Assembly (NCBI GenBank): GCA_029876055.1 | Contig: CM056879.1 | Span: 3,026,257 to 3,090,256, forward strand | Length of the DNA stretch: 64,000 nucleotides | DNA from: Madurella fahalii | Taxonomy: Eukaryota > Ascomycota > Sordariomycetes > Sordariales | Direction: 5' to 3' | Shown: positions 35,322-47,251 of the stretch, piece by piece | How positions within the stretch are numbered: the first letter of the stretch is position 1 | How the letters are laid out: every line of letters starts with the position of its first letter | Notes under the pieces: generated by a model | Database searches by the model: none | Told to the model about the DNA's origin: nothing | Seen by the model: only the letters and a program-made list of their open reading frames with translations | Translations under genes and position numbers: made by a program

Positions 35322-37223
35322 AATACTGTTTACAGCATACGCTAAAGTTGTTTCGGGCTGGGATGGAATGCAATGAAATGCGCTACAACTTTGCCGTATT
35401 GACACGGAAGAAGGCGAATGAAAGAAGAAGCCAGGGAAAGGGGCCGAAAGAGGCAAACGGAGCAGGTTTGATTACCACTTGACGTACCATGGGCATTCCG
35501 TGTATCTAGAAAGGCGGCCAAAATTTTCCGAAAGTTCCGCGGATTGGTAAACGCGGAATGTTTCATTATCGGCGTAGATACAAGGGTGCGTGCCGCCCTC
35601 CGTTTAAACATGTCCAAACCGAACTTCAAAAAAGCTGTAGCCCAAAGTACCTGGGTATTAGAGAAGACTAGATTGGTGTGGGGTCGTAAACCCACCATAG
35701 CCAATCGTGATGTAGAGGTCGATGGAGCACGTATAAGAAAGTTTCGTAGTCCTATAGTTAAACTTCAGTTCCTCTCTGCTCGGCTCAGTTCTGTTCAGTT
35801 TCTCACTTCGCTCTAGAGTCACCGGACAACAATGGGTATTACCAAGAAGCTGAAATTATGTACAGGCATCCTGGCCGGACTCAGTACTAGGACAATGGGA
35901 TACCTCGGGCGTCAACGACAATCATCAGTCCGTTACCGGAGGATGATCCTTTGTGGCGGTCAAAGAGTTACGCAAAATACAACTTGCACAGAAACCCTTC
36001 GACACAAGACATCTGCCTCAAGCGAATTCCACTTGGCAAGATCAGGCCCGAGCTTCTTGAGAACGAGGGTGATCTCGCATTGGAATTCTGTCGCGGGATC
36101 TGGGGGGGTTGGTAAGCAAGCGCACAAAACGAACCGACGCGGTTCAACGAATCCATATCGGAATCGAAAGCCTGTCAACCTCATCATGACTGACTGGTAA
36201 TTGATAGGTTACCGCCTCCAGCGGGCATATCTTGCCCGCAAATACTACTGTCCCGCTACCTCGGCTCAGCTCTGGACTATTGATCAGCTATCTCGTTCAT
36301 CATACGAGCTCGGCACTCGGCTTACAGACCACGTCGAGGTTGTTGAGAAGATGCCTTTTTGAAATCGTTGTTCGCTGCGGAGACTATCCAAGGAACCAGG
36401 GTCCTCGCGACTCTAACGGTCTATTCGTCATCAGCGCGGCCATTGACAGGGGCAGTGACGATGCCGTTCTTGGACTTAAAGGTTGTTTTTCTTTACAAGC
36501 GAAAGCAGGGTCGACAGCGTCTATGGGCCAATGCCTGTTTGGATGGAAGTGTTGCATAAGTGGTATTCCCGACTCTGGATTGAAACGGGTTCCTGGAGAG
36601 TAACACGCTAGGTAGTCATCTACCCGATCAACCCGTTACACTCCTCTGCCCATCATCACCTTAAGTAAGGTACCTAGCGCTTACGCGTCAATAATGCTAG
36701 TGCCGTTAGACTTCTTTACTAACAGCCAGCCAGCAAATTGACGCCATCGTCATGTTATCATCGAGTTGAATAAGCGGCTCTGACCCGCCTCGAGGACCTT
36801 TTTCTCGCCATCCGAGTCGAGTGCGTGCTCTCATACCGCCAATTCTCTGATGCTCGCGCCCCATTCGTTCGCAGCGTTGGATCCCAACGCATGCAGTCAG
36901 GTGTTGTGTGGGGCCTGGAAGAGCGGGGACCTATAGCAATACCTATTGGTAGGTGCGCAAGTGCGGGGTCCCGCTGTGGCGGAACGCAGCTTGCGGATAG
37001 CCGTCCGAGCCGTCTTTCCCCGTCGCCATGGGACGTTTCCTGCCCTGCAGGGCAATCGTTCCCACCCTCCTTATCATTTGCCCCACCGTTAGGCCGCCAT
37101 GAACCGCCATAAAGGGACACTAGTGGTACCAAGTATACCCACATATGGATCAGCTGCCATCCTCGGACCGTGTATTTGAACATCCGACACTAACCATCCC
37201 TCAACCACGGTTTCGAACCACCC
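35322..37223. other. 1.9-kb non-coding interval
   Basis: No gene is supported; open frames of 60-140 codons here lack motifs. The right-hand end must carry the promoter and leader of the amine oxidase. Confidence 0.4.
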
Positions 37224-39500
37224 ATGAGTGCCGCCCAAGGTCTCGCCATGGCCCTCGGCCATCAAGCTCCAAGCCTGCAAGCGGCTATGCTCATGGACGG
37301 CTCTGCAGCCAAGTCGCACCCTCTCGGGCCTCTCTGTGCCCAAGAAGTAATCCAGGCCTCCAACTTGGTCAGAAGGTGTTGGCCAAAAGGCACCGACTGC
37401 CATTTCAAGGTTGTGACACTTCTTGAGCCCACCAAAGCGGAGATCATCCCGTATCTCGCTGCCGAGCGGACGGGGCAGATTCCTGCCAGCATCGACCGTC
37501 GAGCATTCGTCGTCTACTATCTCAGGGGGACGGTCAGTTCTGGCCGAGGGTTGTGGTGCTGGCGGCGGTTGTTGACGGGCTTGTAGCACAACCTCCACGA
37601 GGCCACCGTCAACTTGACCAAGGACAAGGTCGAGTTTAATGCCAAGCTCGGGCCGTTTGTACACGCAAACGGGGACGGAGAGGAAATCATTGCTGTTGAG
37701 AAGGCGCTGCTGGCGCATCCAGATGTCCAGGCCGAGGTCGCCAAACTGCAGCTCCCCGAAGGGGCTGTGGTTGTAGCAGACCCCTGGATTTACGGTGAGA
37801 TCAGGGCCAGTTGCGTGACACCAAGCTTTTGCTGATTCCATAAAGGGTCGGATGGTGTCAATGAAGGCAATTTCTACGACGACAGGCGCGTCATGCAATG
37901 CTTTCTCTATATGCGTGATCCTCGGAACCCATCCGAGCCTGATAGCTGCCATTATGCCTTCCCCCTCCCCATATCGCCTGTTGTCGACCCTAGCACACTG
38001 GAATTGGTCCGTATTGACATCTTGCCGACCGGGCTCGATGAGAAAGTCAAGCCCATTGCTCCTTGGCAGAATGTCCGACCCAACGAATACATCCCTGAAG
38101 CGCAGTCGCTGCGTGCTAACCTTAAGCCTCTGCGTATCCTCCAGCCTGAAGGGGTCTCATTCACCGTGGAATGGTTCTCTGAGTTGGGCCGTCTGATCAA
38201 GTGGCAAAAGTGGGACTTGAAGGTTGGCTTTAACCAGCGAGAAGGCATGGTACTGTACGACGTGCACTACGACAACAAGCCCCTTTTCTACCGCCTCAGT
38301 CTATCCGATATGGCGATCCCCTACGCAGATCCGCGGCACCCGTTCCATCGCAAGGCAGCATTTGACCTAGGTGACGCTGGCGCAGGTATCATGGCCAACA
38401 ACCTCAAACTCGGCTGCGACTGTCTAGGTAGCATCTACTATATCGGAGGAGTCCTCTCTGACGGCGAGGGCAAGCCGGTCAACATGCCCAACGTGATATG
38501 CGTCCACGAGCAGGATGCCGGCATCTTGTGGAAGCATACCAACTACCGGACAAACCGTGCCGTTGTGGTACGTAACCGCGAGCTGGTGCTGCAAACCATC
38601 TTAACCGTGAGCAACTACGAGTACATCCTGTCATTTGTCTTCAACACTGCAGGTGATCTCGCCTACGAAGTCCGCGCGACGGGGATCCTGTCAACGCAAC
38701 CCATCGATCTCGATCTCACCAACACGACACATCCATTCGGCACTGTCGTGCATCCAGGAGTTCTGGGCGGTTTCCATCAACACTTCTTCAGCCTGCGCAT
38801 CGATCCCATGGTAGCAGGCCACGGTAACTCAGTTGTGTACGACGAGGCGGTGGCCATTCCGCGCGACCCGACGCGCAACCCGCACGGCGTGGGGTACACC
38901 GTGCGCAAGACCGAAGTGACCACCTCGGGCGGATACGACCTCGATCCAAGCAAGAACCGCGTGTTTAAGATCATCAATCCAGCTGTGCACAACCCCGTCA
39001 ACGGGGTAGCTGTCGGTTACAAACTCATGGTTCCACCAATGCAGAAAATTCTAGCCGACGCCGACAGCTTCCACTACAAACGTGCCGAGTTCGCCGATCA
39101 CAGCATCTACGTAACTCGTTACGCCGACCGCGAGCTCTATTCTGGCGGCCTCTACACAAACCAAAGCCGTGGCGGGGCCGGCGTCCGTAGTTGGGCTGAT
39201 CGCAAAGATAGCCTCGCAGCTGGCGATCCGGTCGTGTGGGTCCAGTTCGGTATTAACCACATCCCCAGAGTTGAAGACTTCCCCGTCATGCCCGCCGAAA
39301 CGCTCCGCGTCACGCTGAGGCCGGTCAACTTCTTTGACCGCAACCCCTCGATTGACGTGCCGCCGAGCAAGCAAGAGGTCAACTGCAGTGTTGGGTTAAA
39401 TCAGCTGGGAGACAACATGGAAGCAGGGATGGGCGGGTTGACGCTGGGAGGAGAAGCTGGGAAATTGAGTTCGTCTTGTGCTTCTCATGGATACGCTTGA
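37224..39500 (+). CDS. Copper amine oxidase (TPQ-dependent)
   Basis: Exons 37224-37532, 37587-37794 and 37846-39500 give 723 residues, a full-length fungal copper amine oxidase. The cofactor precursor is Tyr430 in SNYEYILSF. The catalytic base is Asp346 in AAFDLGDAGAG, exactly 84 residues before it, as in the Arthrobacter enzyme. Copper ligands are His483 and His485 in GGFHQHFF and His644 in FGINHIPRVEDFPVMP. The enzyme oxidises primary amines to aldehydes with release of ammonia and hydrogen peroxide. The N-terminus has no signal peptide and the C-terminus ends SHGYA, with no clear PTS1, so location is uncertain. The HPLGPLCAQEV start fits the N-terminal domain. Neighbours are unrelated. Confidence 0.95.
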
Positions 39501-39993
39501 CTTTTCCCCGGTATACCTTGTGAAGAGAGTTTATGTGGCACTGTTGGCGATCTCATGCAAAGGAGTTACACAGTCTATCGGATTCGAAGAGATACCACGG
39601 GGCCAGCATACTGATGCTGCCGTACCGGCTATGTATGTGGTAAACTTACCGATGAATGCAGAGATAAATTAGATCCTTTTCAACGAAATACCCTCTTTCG
39701 TTGACAATGACACAATTGAAAACCGTTTCATTCCTTTTTTAATGAGCTGCCACAGCTGCATCGATCTCGGCTACGGTTACATTATCTAAACCACACAGTT
39801 GTTTTATTCAACCCGCTGATCAGTCCCCACACTTGCTCCTCAGCCCTGCGGGACGCGTGAATCTCAACGCCAGAAATCTCGCGTCGAATTAGATTGTCTC
39901 CGGACAACCACAAAATCCCCCAGCGTTCGGCGACCGCACCAGCCTCGATGCCGGGCTGTGCTCTACTTTTCCATTGTCGGCGCTCGGTTAATA
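39501..39993. other. Amine oxidase 3' region and promoter of the REB1-like gene
   Basis: No gene is supported in these 493 bp. Upstream ATG codons at about 39948 are out of frame with the downstream coding region. Confidence 0.4.
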
Positions 39994-42486
39994 ATGGGCA
40001 ACGAGGTTAGCAAGATTGAGACGTCCTCAGGCAGGAGTCGGTCGTTATCTCCACTTCCGCGCGACGATCAGTTGTCGGATGCTGAGGACTGCCTTCGACA
40101 GTTTCCGTCAACGATGCCTGCCTCAATCGCAACGGACGACCTGCGGCCCCGTCTCTCTGGATCTCCCGAGCCGCTTGAATGGGGTGCCCGCCCGGTACTT
40201 GCTCGCGATGCACGATCTCCTGGCCTTTCGCCTGAATCTCTCTTTACCAGGTCACGCGCCGTGTCTCCCGAGGAGCAACCGTTCAACGCTACCCAGCCAG
40301 CCCGTTCTGCGTTTCGATCAGAATCCCCGATTCAATCCCCACGACCATCTACACAACCCGAGTTATCAGAAGTCAAGCAGCCTCGGCCTTTGAAAGCTCA
40401 GGCATCCGGCAGGAAGGCCAATAGAAAACCGACAGACGCCGAGCATCATCGCGCAAATGGAGCCGCGCGTGATAAGCTCGATGACGACGATGCGATTATT
40501 CACGAAGACTTCCCGTCAAAGAAGCAGCGCAAACACCCTCCCGGCATAGCATCGACTGACGTTGGCCCTGCCGCCCATGACCCAACTCCTCCGATAACCC
40601 CGCCACGCCGCACAACATTAAACGAAGCTGTTTACACTGAAAATGAGGAGTGGAGCGGTCCCATGGAAGTTGAGCAACAACCATGGATGGGGGAAGACAT
40701 TAGAAATGGAGAGTTGAGGGGGCCTGCAGAAGACCAGCTGCATCCATTGGTAGAGGATGGCATTGAAATTGCGGTCACGCCCGCTGCCTCGCTTGCCAAG
40801 AGCCCGGGATCCCGACAATCCACCAAACGAAAGGCAAAACAGCCATTCTTCGTCCGTGAGGACGAGGAGAACGGTAAGGCTCTCCTCGGGGCATCTATCG
40901 ACGATGCCGAGGTCCCAGTCAGGGCAACGCGGTCGAAACGAGCCCCGCCATTCACGGAAGTCGAAACCCGAGAGAAGGTCAACCCAATGAGGACACGCCA
41001 GGGTCTAAAGAAGACGAAGCAGTCCAAGAAGCGTTCAGCTGACGACACTGTTTTGGAAGACCGGAATGATCCGGTCCTTGCGAGGAAGTCGCATTATCGA
41101 TCCGGCATGTTCTCCAAAACCGAGGAAGCCCAGATCGTTGCAGCAGTCGAGCATTTTCAGGAGGATGAGGGTATGACCAGACAGGAGATTAACAAAATAA
41201 TCCACGAGGATCCGCGCAAGAATGACGATGGGCGTCATCTCCAGTTATGGGCATCCATCCAGGATGCCTGTCCTTCAAGGCCGCGGCAGAAGTTGATCGA
41301 CTGGTGCAGGCAACGCTTCCACAGCTTTGCTGGACGGGGCACTTGGACGAAAGAACAGGATGACGAGTTAGTGGATCTGATCCGAGTCCACGGAAAGAGT
41401 TGGAGTAGGATTGCCGGCTTGATCAATCGTCACCAAAAGGACGTGCGCGATCGGTGGAGAAATTACCTGGTTTGCCGCGATAAGGTCAAGACAGACGCAT
41501 GGTCCAAAGATGAAGAAAAGCGCTTAAGGATGCTAGTCGAGGCCTCCGTCGCAAAGATCCGGAGCGAGCGGGCCACGAGTCAAAACTCCAACAAAGGCCC
41601 GGAGGGACTCATCAACTGGCTGAAGATCAGCGAAGCGATGGATTACACCAGGTCCCGGCTGCAGTGCATGGAGAAGTGGAAGAGGTTGCTTGCAGCTGAA
41701 CCGATCTCCGCCACGGTGTTACCTTCCACTCCCTCGCGGCGGCTTCAAAAGGCTCGCAAGGAACTGCGAACGATGACCCCACAGGAGAAGTACACCCTGG
41801 CGTGCGCAATTCGGGCTTTAAAAGTTCAAATAGACACAGAGATTCCTTGGGAAGAAATCGTCAGCCAGTCATTTCAGGGACAGTATGAGCGGCAGACTCT
41901 TATAGTTGCATGGGGAAGGCTGAGGCAAGCTATACCTGATTGGGAGCGGAAGGCAGCCCATGTTTGCGCCAGGTATCTCTGCGAAATGTACGAGACAGAA
42001 GGCAATTTTGGAACTCTAGATGATGATGAACCCGACGGAGCTGACGACCTCGAACATGGTGTCTCCGAAGGGGACACAGGTCGAAACAAGGACGATAGAG
42101 GAAGGGAGAAAGGGAAAGGGGTTTCACCGCCATCTTCAACTGGACCTTCGATGACGGTATCACTGGACGGTGCGGTGGCGAAGGGCATAGAGGACGATGT
42201 TCCTCGTTCTGAGTCTCAGGAAACAGATACCAAAGGTTCAAAGAGGATGCGTCGCGGATCCTTGTCCAATGGCGCCCTCGAGAGGCCCAGGCCCAAGAAG
42301 CAGAAGATTCGGGAAGGTTTACTGGCAATGAAGCCAAAGGTTGATGGTGTTAGGAAGCGCAACGTCGGCGGAGGTAAGCGAGAGCCCAAGACGTATACCA
42401 AGATTTCGAGCGCTGTCAGTAGCGACATGGACGATATGGAGGACATACCCGCGACACTGTCTGTGGCGAGTCAAGTAGCACTTTAG
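39994..42486 (+). CDS. REB1-like Myb-domain DNA-binding protein
   Basis: A single exon from the ATG at 39994 encodes 830 residues. A Myb region starts near residue 447: GRGTWTKEQDDELVDLIRVH, then KDVRDRWRNYLVCRDK, followed by a second repeat WSKDEEKRLRMLVEA. Upstream, FSKTEEAQIVAAVEHFQEDE and the following 60 residues resemble the homeobox/Myb-like N-terminal part of Reb1, Nsi1 and Rtf1 proteins. Those factors terminate RNA polymerase I at rDNA and act as general regulatory factors. The N-terminal 350 residues and C-terminal 150 are charged and disordered, with basic nuclear-localisation-like runs. The very N-terminus, MGNEVSK, fits the N-myristoylation consensus, which is odd for a nuclear factor. 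Orthology to a particular Reb1 paralogue is uncertain. Confidence 0.82.
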   Translation: MGNEVSKIETSSGRSRSLSPLPRDDQLSDAEDCLRQFPSTMPASIATDDLRPRLSGSPEPLEWGARPVLARDARSPGLSPESLFTRSRAVSPEEQPFNATQPARSAFRSESPIQSPRPSTQPELSEVKQPRPLKAQASGRKANRKPTDAEHHRANGAARDKLDDDDAIIHEDFPSKKQRKHPPGIASTDVGPAAHDPTPPITPPRRTTLNEAVYTENEEWSGPMEVEQQPWMGEDIRNGELRGPAEDQLHPLVEDGIEIAVTPAASLAKSPGSRQSTKRKAKQPFFVREDEENGKALLGASIDDAEVPVRATRSKRAPPFTEVETREKVNPMRTRQGLKKTKQSKKRSADDTVLEDRNDPVLARKSHYRSGMFSKTEEAQIVAAVEHFQEDEGMTRQEINKIIHEDPRKNDDGRHLQLWASIQDACPSRPRQKLIDWCRQRFHSFAGRGTWTKEQDDELVDLIRVHGKSWSRIAGLINRHQKDVRDRWRNYLVCRDKVKTDAWSKDEEKRLRMLVEASVAKIRSERATSQNSNKGPEGLINWLKISEAMDYTRSRLQCMEKWKRLLAAEPISATVLPSTPSRRLQKARKELRTMTPQEKYTLACAIRALKVQIDTEIPWEEIVSQSFQGQYERQTLIVAWGRLRQAIPDWERKAAHVCARYLCEMYETEGNFGTLDDDEPDGADDLEHGVSEGDTGRNKDDRGREKGKGVSPPSSTGPSMTVSLDGAVAKGIEDDVPRSESQETDTKGSKRMRRGSLSNGALERPRPKKQKIREGLLAMKPKVDGVRKRNVGGGKREPKTYTKISSAVSSDMDDMEDIPATLSVASQVAL

Positions 42487-42803
42487 TTTCAGAAGGGAGG
42501 AAACAAATAAGGCCTAAAGGAGTTTCATAGAACCCACTGTGTAACGAGATACATCTAACGGGTCCAGAGCGACGCTCGCATCGGCGTGGCGCCATACTAC
42601 AGATACAGCCTTGAACCGATCCTGGTGAATCCCTAACATACATGATATGTAACATCAGCCAAAACATTGCGTATGCCACATCGTTTATGACTCGCTCCTC
42701 CAAACCCGAAATCCCAAGAAACTATGAACAAAACAATAGGTACGAACAATTCGGAGAATACCAGATATTCTCGGACACCCTGGGCAAAACTCGGGCACAG
42801 TAG
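42487..42803. other. Convergent 3' interval
   Basis: This 317-bp gap separates the 3' ends of the REB1-like gene and the 42804-44197 gene. No gene is supported. Confidence 0.45.
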
Positions 42804-44197
42804 CTAGCGGTCCTCGAAATAGAAACGACCCAACCGCTCTCCACCTTTGGGGCTGGCCATGGCTGTCCTCCCAACTCTGCTCTCGCCTTCGTCCAGTCTC
42901 TCACGAACGATGCGCTCTGCGGCCTCACGCGGCGATGGCGGGCTCGCTGTCGAGGCTATATACTGGGCCTGTGTGGCTTGCTGATGCGAATGCGGCTGCT
43001 GCGTCTCGCGGATGGCACTTATGGTCGGTTGGATAGGTACGGGCCCTCTTGTCGTCGTGTCAACAAATATGTCGTCATTCGCCGCAGTGGTTGCCGATAC
43101 CGCTCCTGCGCCAGCGGTAGGTGGTGCTGCACTGTCCAGGGCTACGCCATCCACCATACGCGCCTCCCGCCTCTCACGCACCGCAGACTGGCTCACTGGA
43201 GTGTCGGTGCCCGTTGTCTCGCGTTCCGATGGTCGTGTCAAATCTCTCCGTCCGGTCCCGGTCCCGACTGAGACGTTGGCGGGCATCGGTGCTGCTGCAA
43301 CCTCACTGAGGCCTGAGCTTCTGCGTTCCAAGCCCCAGACACCGCCCGGTCCTGTCGCCGTGTTCTGCGGAGGTAGCGGGCGGCGATGATATATCGGGCC
43401 CGAAACGGTGCTACCGGCACCCTCGCCAAAGCCGACCAGGCTAGCGCTGCCGTCGTCTGACATGCGATCCTCAAAGCCGCTGACGCTCTGCGTCGCGAGG
43501 TTATCCAGATCCTCATCCATGGGATCGGTTCCCATATAGCCGCTCGCGCTGGCCGAATCCATCTCGGTCAGCATATCCTCGTTGCGGTCCGCCTCGGTTA
43601 GGGTGTCATGGTCGCCGCCCGTCTCGGTCGTCGTGCGCCCCCCCACGCTCTCGGTCGCACTGGCCGAGCCTACAGTGCTTATCTTGGTTGCGGCGATTGG
43701 CTGCCCGGTTGCGTCGAAGTAGGCGGGGGTGAGTCCTCCCGCCGCGGTCGCGGGGTTGTTCCCAGGCAGGATTGTGGAGACCGGAACGTTTTGCGGAGTG
43801 ATAGCGTTGTATGGTGTGAAGCCCGCAGGCGGACCGCGAAGGGTCGACACCGTTGACAAACCTGCAAGTCTGCTGATTCGGTCCGCGCGCTCAGCCTCGA
43901 GGCTATTAGTGGAGAGGCTGTGCTGGTGGCCCCGGTTGTGTAATGCGCCTCGATGCCCGTCTTTGATGGCGGTAGTAGATAGAGCAGAAAGAGACGTTGT
44001 CGTGCTCGTGGGAGTGCCACTGCTCGGGTACGGAAAGGAATCAGTTTCTCTAATGCTCCGCATTGCTCTTCCAGGTTCGGAGACGGTCAAAGGGAAACTC
44101 ACGGCATCTCAGATGGCGTATCGGGATTTGACGGTGGCTGTGGGAGGTTGAGAAGCGTCGGATGCGCAGGGTGCGGCGACTGCGAGGGTTGCGACAT
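42804..44197 (-). CDS. Conserved Ser/Thr-rich fungal protein of unknown function
   Basis: Exon 1 (44197-44103) starts with MSQPSQSPHPAHPTLLN; exon 2 (44049-42804) starts at ETDSFPYPSSG. The 53-nt intron uses a GTGAGT donor and an ATTAG acceptor; an AAG acceptor 18 nt earlier would keep frame and add six residues, but would make a 35-nt intron. The product is 446 residues. It is Ser/Thr/Gly/Ala-rich and almost certainly disordered, with an acidic stretch (NEDMLTEMD, DPMDEDLDNL). The C-terminus has a more conserved-looking block (REAAERIVRERLDEGE, then GERLGRFYFEDR). I recognise it only as a fungal protein of unknown role. Without the intron the frame from the good ATG stops at once. Confidence 0.65.
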
Positions 44198-45030
44198 GGT
44201 TCTTGGTGCGTTATCTCGTAGCTTCGACTTGATATATACCGGTAACACGGTAGCTGATGGGGCGCGTCTGTAAAAAAGTTGTAGCCTGTGTCATGAATCG
44301 AGTTGACGTCGAAATCCAGTTTGACGCTCAATAGATAGCTAGGGGAAGGCAGAAGGGACGTGTTTCCGCGAAACCTAAAAGAGGATCGAAGTGGACGACA
44401 CTGTGGGGCAGGTCTTGGGCACTTTGCTTTTCTCTTCTCCCTTTTATGCAGATTTTCTTTGATGCTCATGCAAGTAGGCGGCGAAACCCAAACGGTTTTC
44501 GGTAGGGTATTGTACTGTACTTGGGCAAGGGCGATCCGGTCACGCACCCCTTGCTGGCTGCCTGGATCTGTGCACAAGAAGCGGCCTTTATTAGCGGCAC
44601 TGCGCGGGGAGTATGACGTCGGATCCAACGCGCTGAAAATCACGGTGTGACAAGGGTCTCCAAATTGCGGGGAACTCTAGCTTTTCGTGCAGCCAGTGGA
44701 AGAACAGAACTGAGAAAAAGATGTAAAAACAAAAATAAAAAATAGAAAAAAAAATGGGCAATTTCAATTGCTAAAAATTACCGTTTCCCCTAAAGAAAAA
44801 AGCATCGTCCGCACACAACAATGACCGTCTGAGAACAGCCCTCCTCTGTCCGTCCTTCTATCTTGGTCCTCGAAAGCGCCCTTCTCCCCATTCGCCCGGT
44901 CCAGTCCTATCCCATTCCCGATGGAGAATGCACTGGCCAAAATCGTATCCCATGCAGTGAAATGAGGCGGAAAAGTAAAGCCAAATAGTTTCACGCCCAG
45001 CGAGGACGGTGACTATTGATTTCATTTCAG
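44198..45030. other. Interval between two leftward genes
   Basis: Holds the promoter of the 42804-44197 gene and the 3' region of the next gene. It includes a GTACTGTAC motif near 44512-44520 and A-rich runs at 44726-44756. No gene is supported. Confidence 0.45.
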
Positions 45031-46129
45031 TTAAGACGCAGGCATGCCCGCCGCAGCCCGGCTATGGCGCCGCAGCAAACCTGGCATCTTGCCGCTAACC
45101 AAGCTGGCAAGACAATCATCAATGATGCTGTCATCGCTGATGTTTTGTGCACGGGTTCTCCGAAGCCAATACTCAAACGGCCCGCCTAGGTATAGCGTTT
45201 TCGGTCAGCCATCAGAGAAGAAATTCCAAAGAAGTGAAGAAAAGGGGTAAATGGGAATACATACGGTTCTGGGAAAGCGCCGCGCCGAGTTCGGCACATC
45301 GTTCTGCAGGCGTGTGCTCTGCATGCATCTCGGTGAAGTGGGTTATCATCTTAGAGATGTCCTTGAGAGGCCACTTGCACGGTGCTGCGGGTGATCGGCC
45401 GCTCCCGGCCAGCAAGTACTTTGGCGCCGAGCAGAGGCGGCATTTCCAGAAACCAAGACGTTGTAGAGCCGTGTTGACGCTGTCATCCGCGCCGGCTGTC
45501 ATGTCTAAGTCGGGTGACGATGCACTCTTGATCCGCTTCACTCCACCTTCATCTTCCTGTTCCGGAACCGCCCGCTTTCCGGCCGCCGAGCGTTTACCTG
45601 GGAATCCATCCCCTGTACCCCCGTTCGCGATTCGGGCTTTCTTTCCACTGCCGTTGATCCCGCTGCTTGTGTTGAAGATTGAAGGGACTGTGCCGCCGTA
45701 CCGCCGGAAAAGGGCTGACTTCCGCGTCTGCATTTTGATGTTCTCGATTCGGTGCTTGCAATGCCGAATCTGGTGCCCGAGGTCGAGAATGCGTAGCTGC
45801 AGCGTACGCGTCTCCTGAGGAGTCAGGTCGGGCTCCCCTAGCTGTGCCCTGCAGTAATCCAAGTCGTAGTTATAAGCGAGGATATCTTCTTCCAACTGAC
45901 GCATAGTGATTTCGTCCAAATCAGAGGATTCGTAATCATGTGCAGCCCGGCGTGTCACGCTTGCTGCCATCTCTCCGTCGCTGTCATTAAAGGCTGCATT
46001 GCTAGAGACGGCATGTTTGGTGCCTTCGTCGGCAGACCTTGGCGAAATGCTTTGGATGGAGCTTGTGTCGTTGTCACAAGGGGAAATGCCACTAGCTACG
46101 GTAATGCTATTGTACGATGTCGGCTCCAT
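45031..46129 (-). CDS. Conserved protein with cysteine/histidine zinc-binding-like region
   Basis: Exons 46129-45265 and 45185-45031 give 339 residues. An N-terminal Ser/Asp-rich segment is followed by a predicted coiled coil at about residues 75-135 (MRQLEEDILAYNYDLDYCR, then TLQLRILDLGHQIRHCKHRI). A C-terminal Cys/His region has WKCRLCSAPKY, a third Cys in PCKWPL, and histidines in KMITHFTEMHAEH, an arrangement that could bind zinc. The last exon gives GPFEYWLRRTR and a basic tail. The domain order of coiled coil then zinc-finger-like module suggests a nuclear protein. I do not recognise the family, and DNA binding is not shown. Confidence 0.7.
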
Positions 46130-47251
46130 TTCTAGTTCCCAGATGGTCGGTCAATTTGTTAGTCGTAGCTTCGCCGTCAAATAGTTTCAGCCAAACGCAG
46201 CTGCATACGGAGTGCAGTACTACTCTAGGGCCGTGGCAATTGATATCGAGAACAGGTATGATTGTATGAAATTGATTTCGTAGTTTTGGGGGAGTGAAAT
46301 CTGAACATGGGGATGAGAAGGACAAAACATACCGTTTGTGCGTTTGACTTTCGGTCAGTCGATTCTCTCCAGGTGCCATAAAGTGCGTGGGCGGTTTGAG
46401 GAGGAGATTTGAATCGAAATTGGAGAGAAAAGAAAAATGAGGGTGTGTGTAAGGAAAAAAGATCCGATTATGACAAAGGGGAGGATAAAGTGAGGGGACG
46501 TGCTTTGTTTTCTTTCTTCCTTTGCCTCTTCTTTTTCTCTCCTTTGTACTTTTTCTTTTTCTTTTTTTTTCCCTCCTTTCCCCATCGTTCCTTTTTCTGG
46601 CCGAGTTAGCGGAGAATGGTCCCCACATCACAATCAAATTACCGCCATTGGCCAGCAATGGTAACTCTTTCTGAATACCTTTACCGATGCACCATGATCA
46701 GGGACGCGGTCATTCTGTAATCGGGACGCTTCTACTGGTGGTATAGAATTGCTACTATGTCATCCGGATCCCCCTGTAATGTTGAGCAGTTTCATTCTAC
46801 GGCAGACCCGGCTCGTAGGCCGTAGAGGAGGTGCTATTCATTCAGGGGTTGATGGGTGATGGTCTGTGCGCGAGTAGCAGTAATGCATATACTCATATCA
46901 TCATTAGAATCCAAATGCCGTGTTGACGGTCCCGCCAACCGAGCGTTTAGCCTCAACGATATGGCTTGATGACGAACACAAACCTTGCCAGTGCCGGTTA
47001 AATGCCAAGTTTCTTAACACTCCACTAGATCCCGATACACCAGTTTACCCGATCGGCCAAATATCTGGTTAGATCATTTTCGAGACCACACGTTGCTTTT
47101 AGGTGTTAGTTTACATATGTAGTGCCCTTTCCTGGTCTCCAATACACCATCTTCTCGGAAACCAGGTTTAACGAGGGTCGACCATTTTATTATGCCCTTG
47201 CAGCCAGGGGGATCAACTTGCCGCGGCCATTACCAACAGTCGAGTATTGAG
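46130..47251. other. Divergent interval upstream of the SET-domain gene
   Basis: About 1.1 kb between divergent starts. A strong pyrimidine tract lies at 46497-46597. No gene is supported. It should hold both promoters. Confidence 0.45.
46497..46597. repeat. Pyrimidine-rich tract
   Basis: About 100 bp of almost pure T/C on the plus strand, purine-rich on the other. It lies 370-470 bp upstream of the leftward 45031-46129 gene. Confidence 0.8.

Noticed and set aside
35544..36603. Several 90-123-codon plus-strand frames
   Set aside because: No motifs, inconsistent frames and no splice model links them into a protein.
17555..39500. PsiD-like decarboxylase and copper amine oxidase as one amine-metabolism cluster
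   Set aside because: They are about 16 kb apart with unrelated genes and a desert between them, so a shared pathway is not supported.
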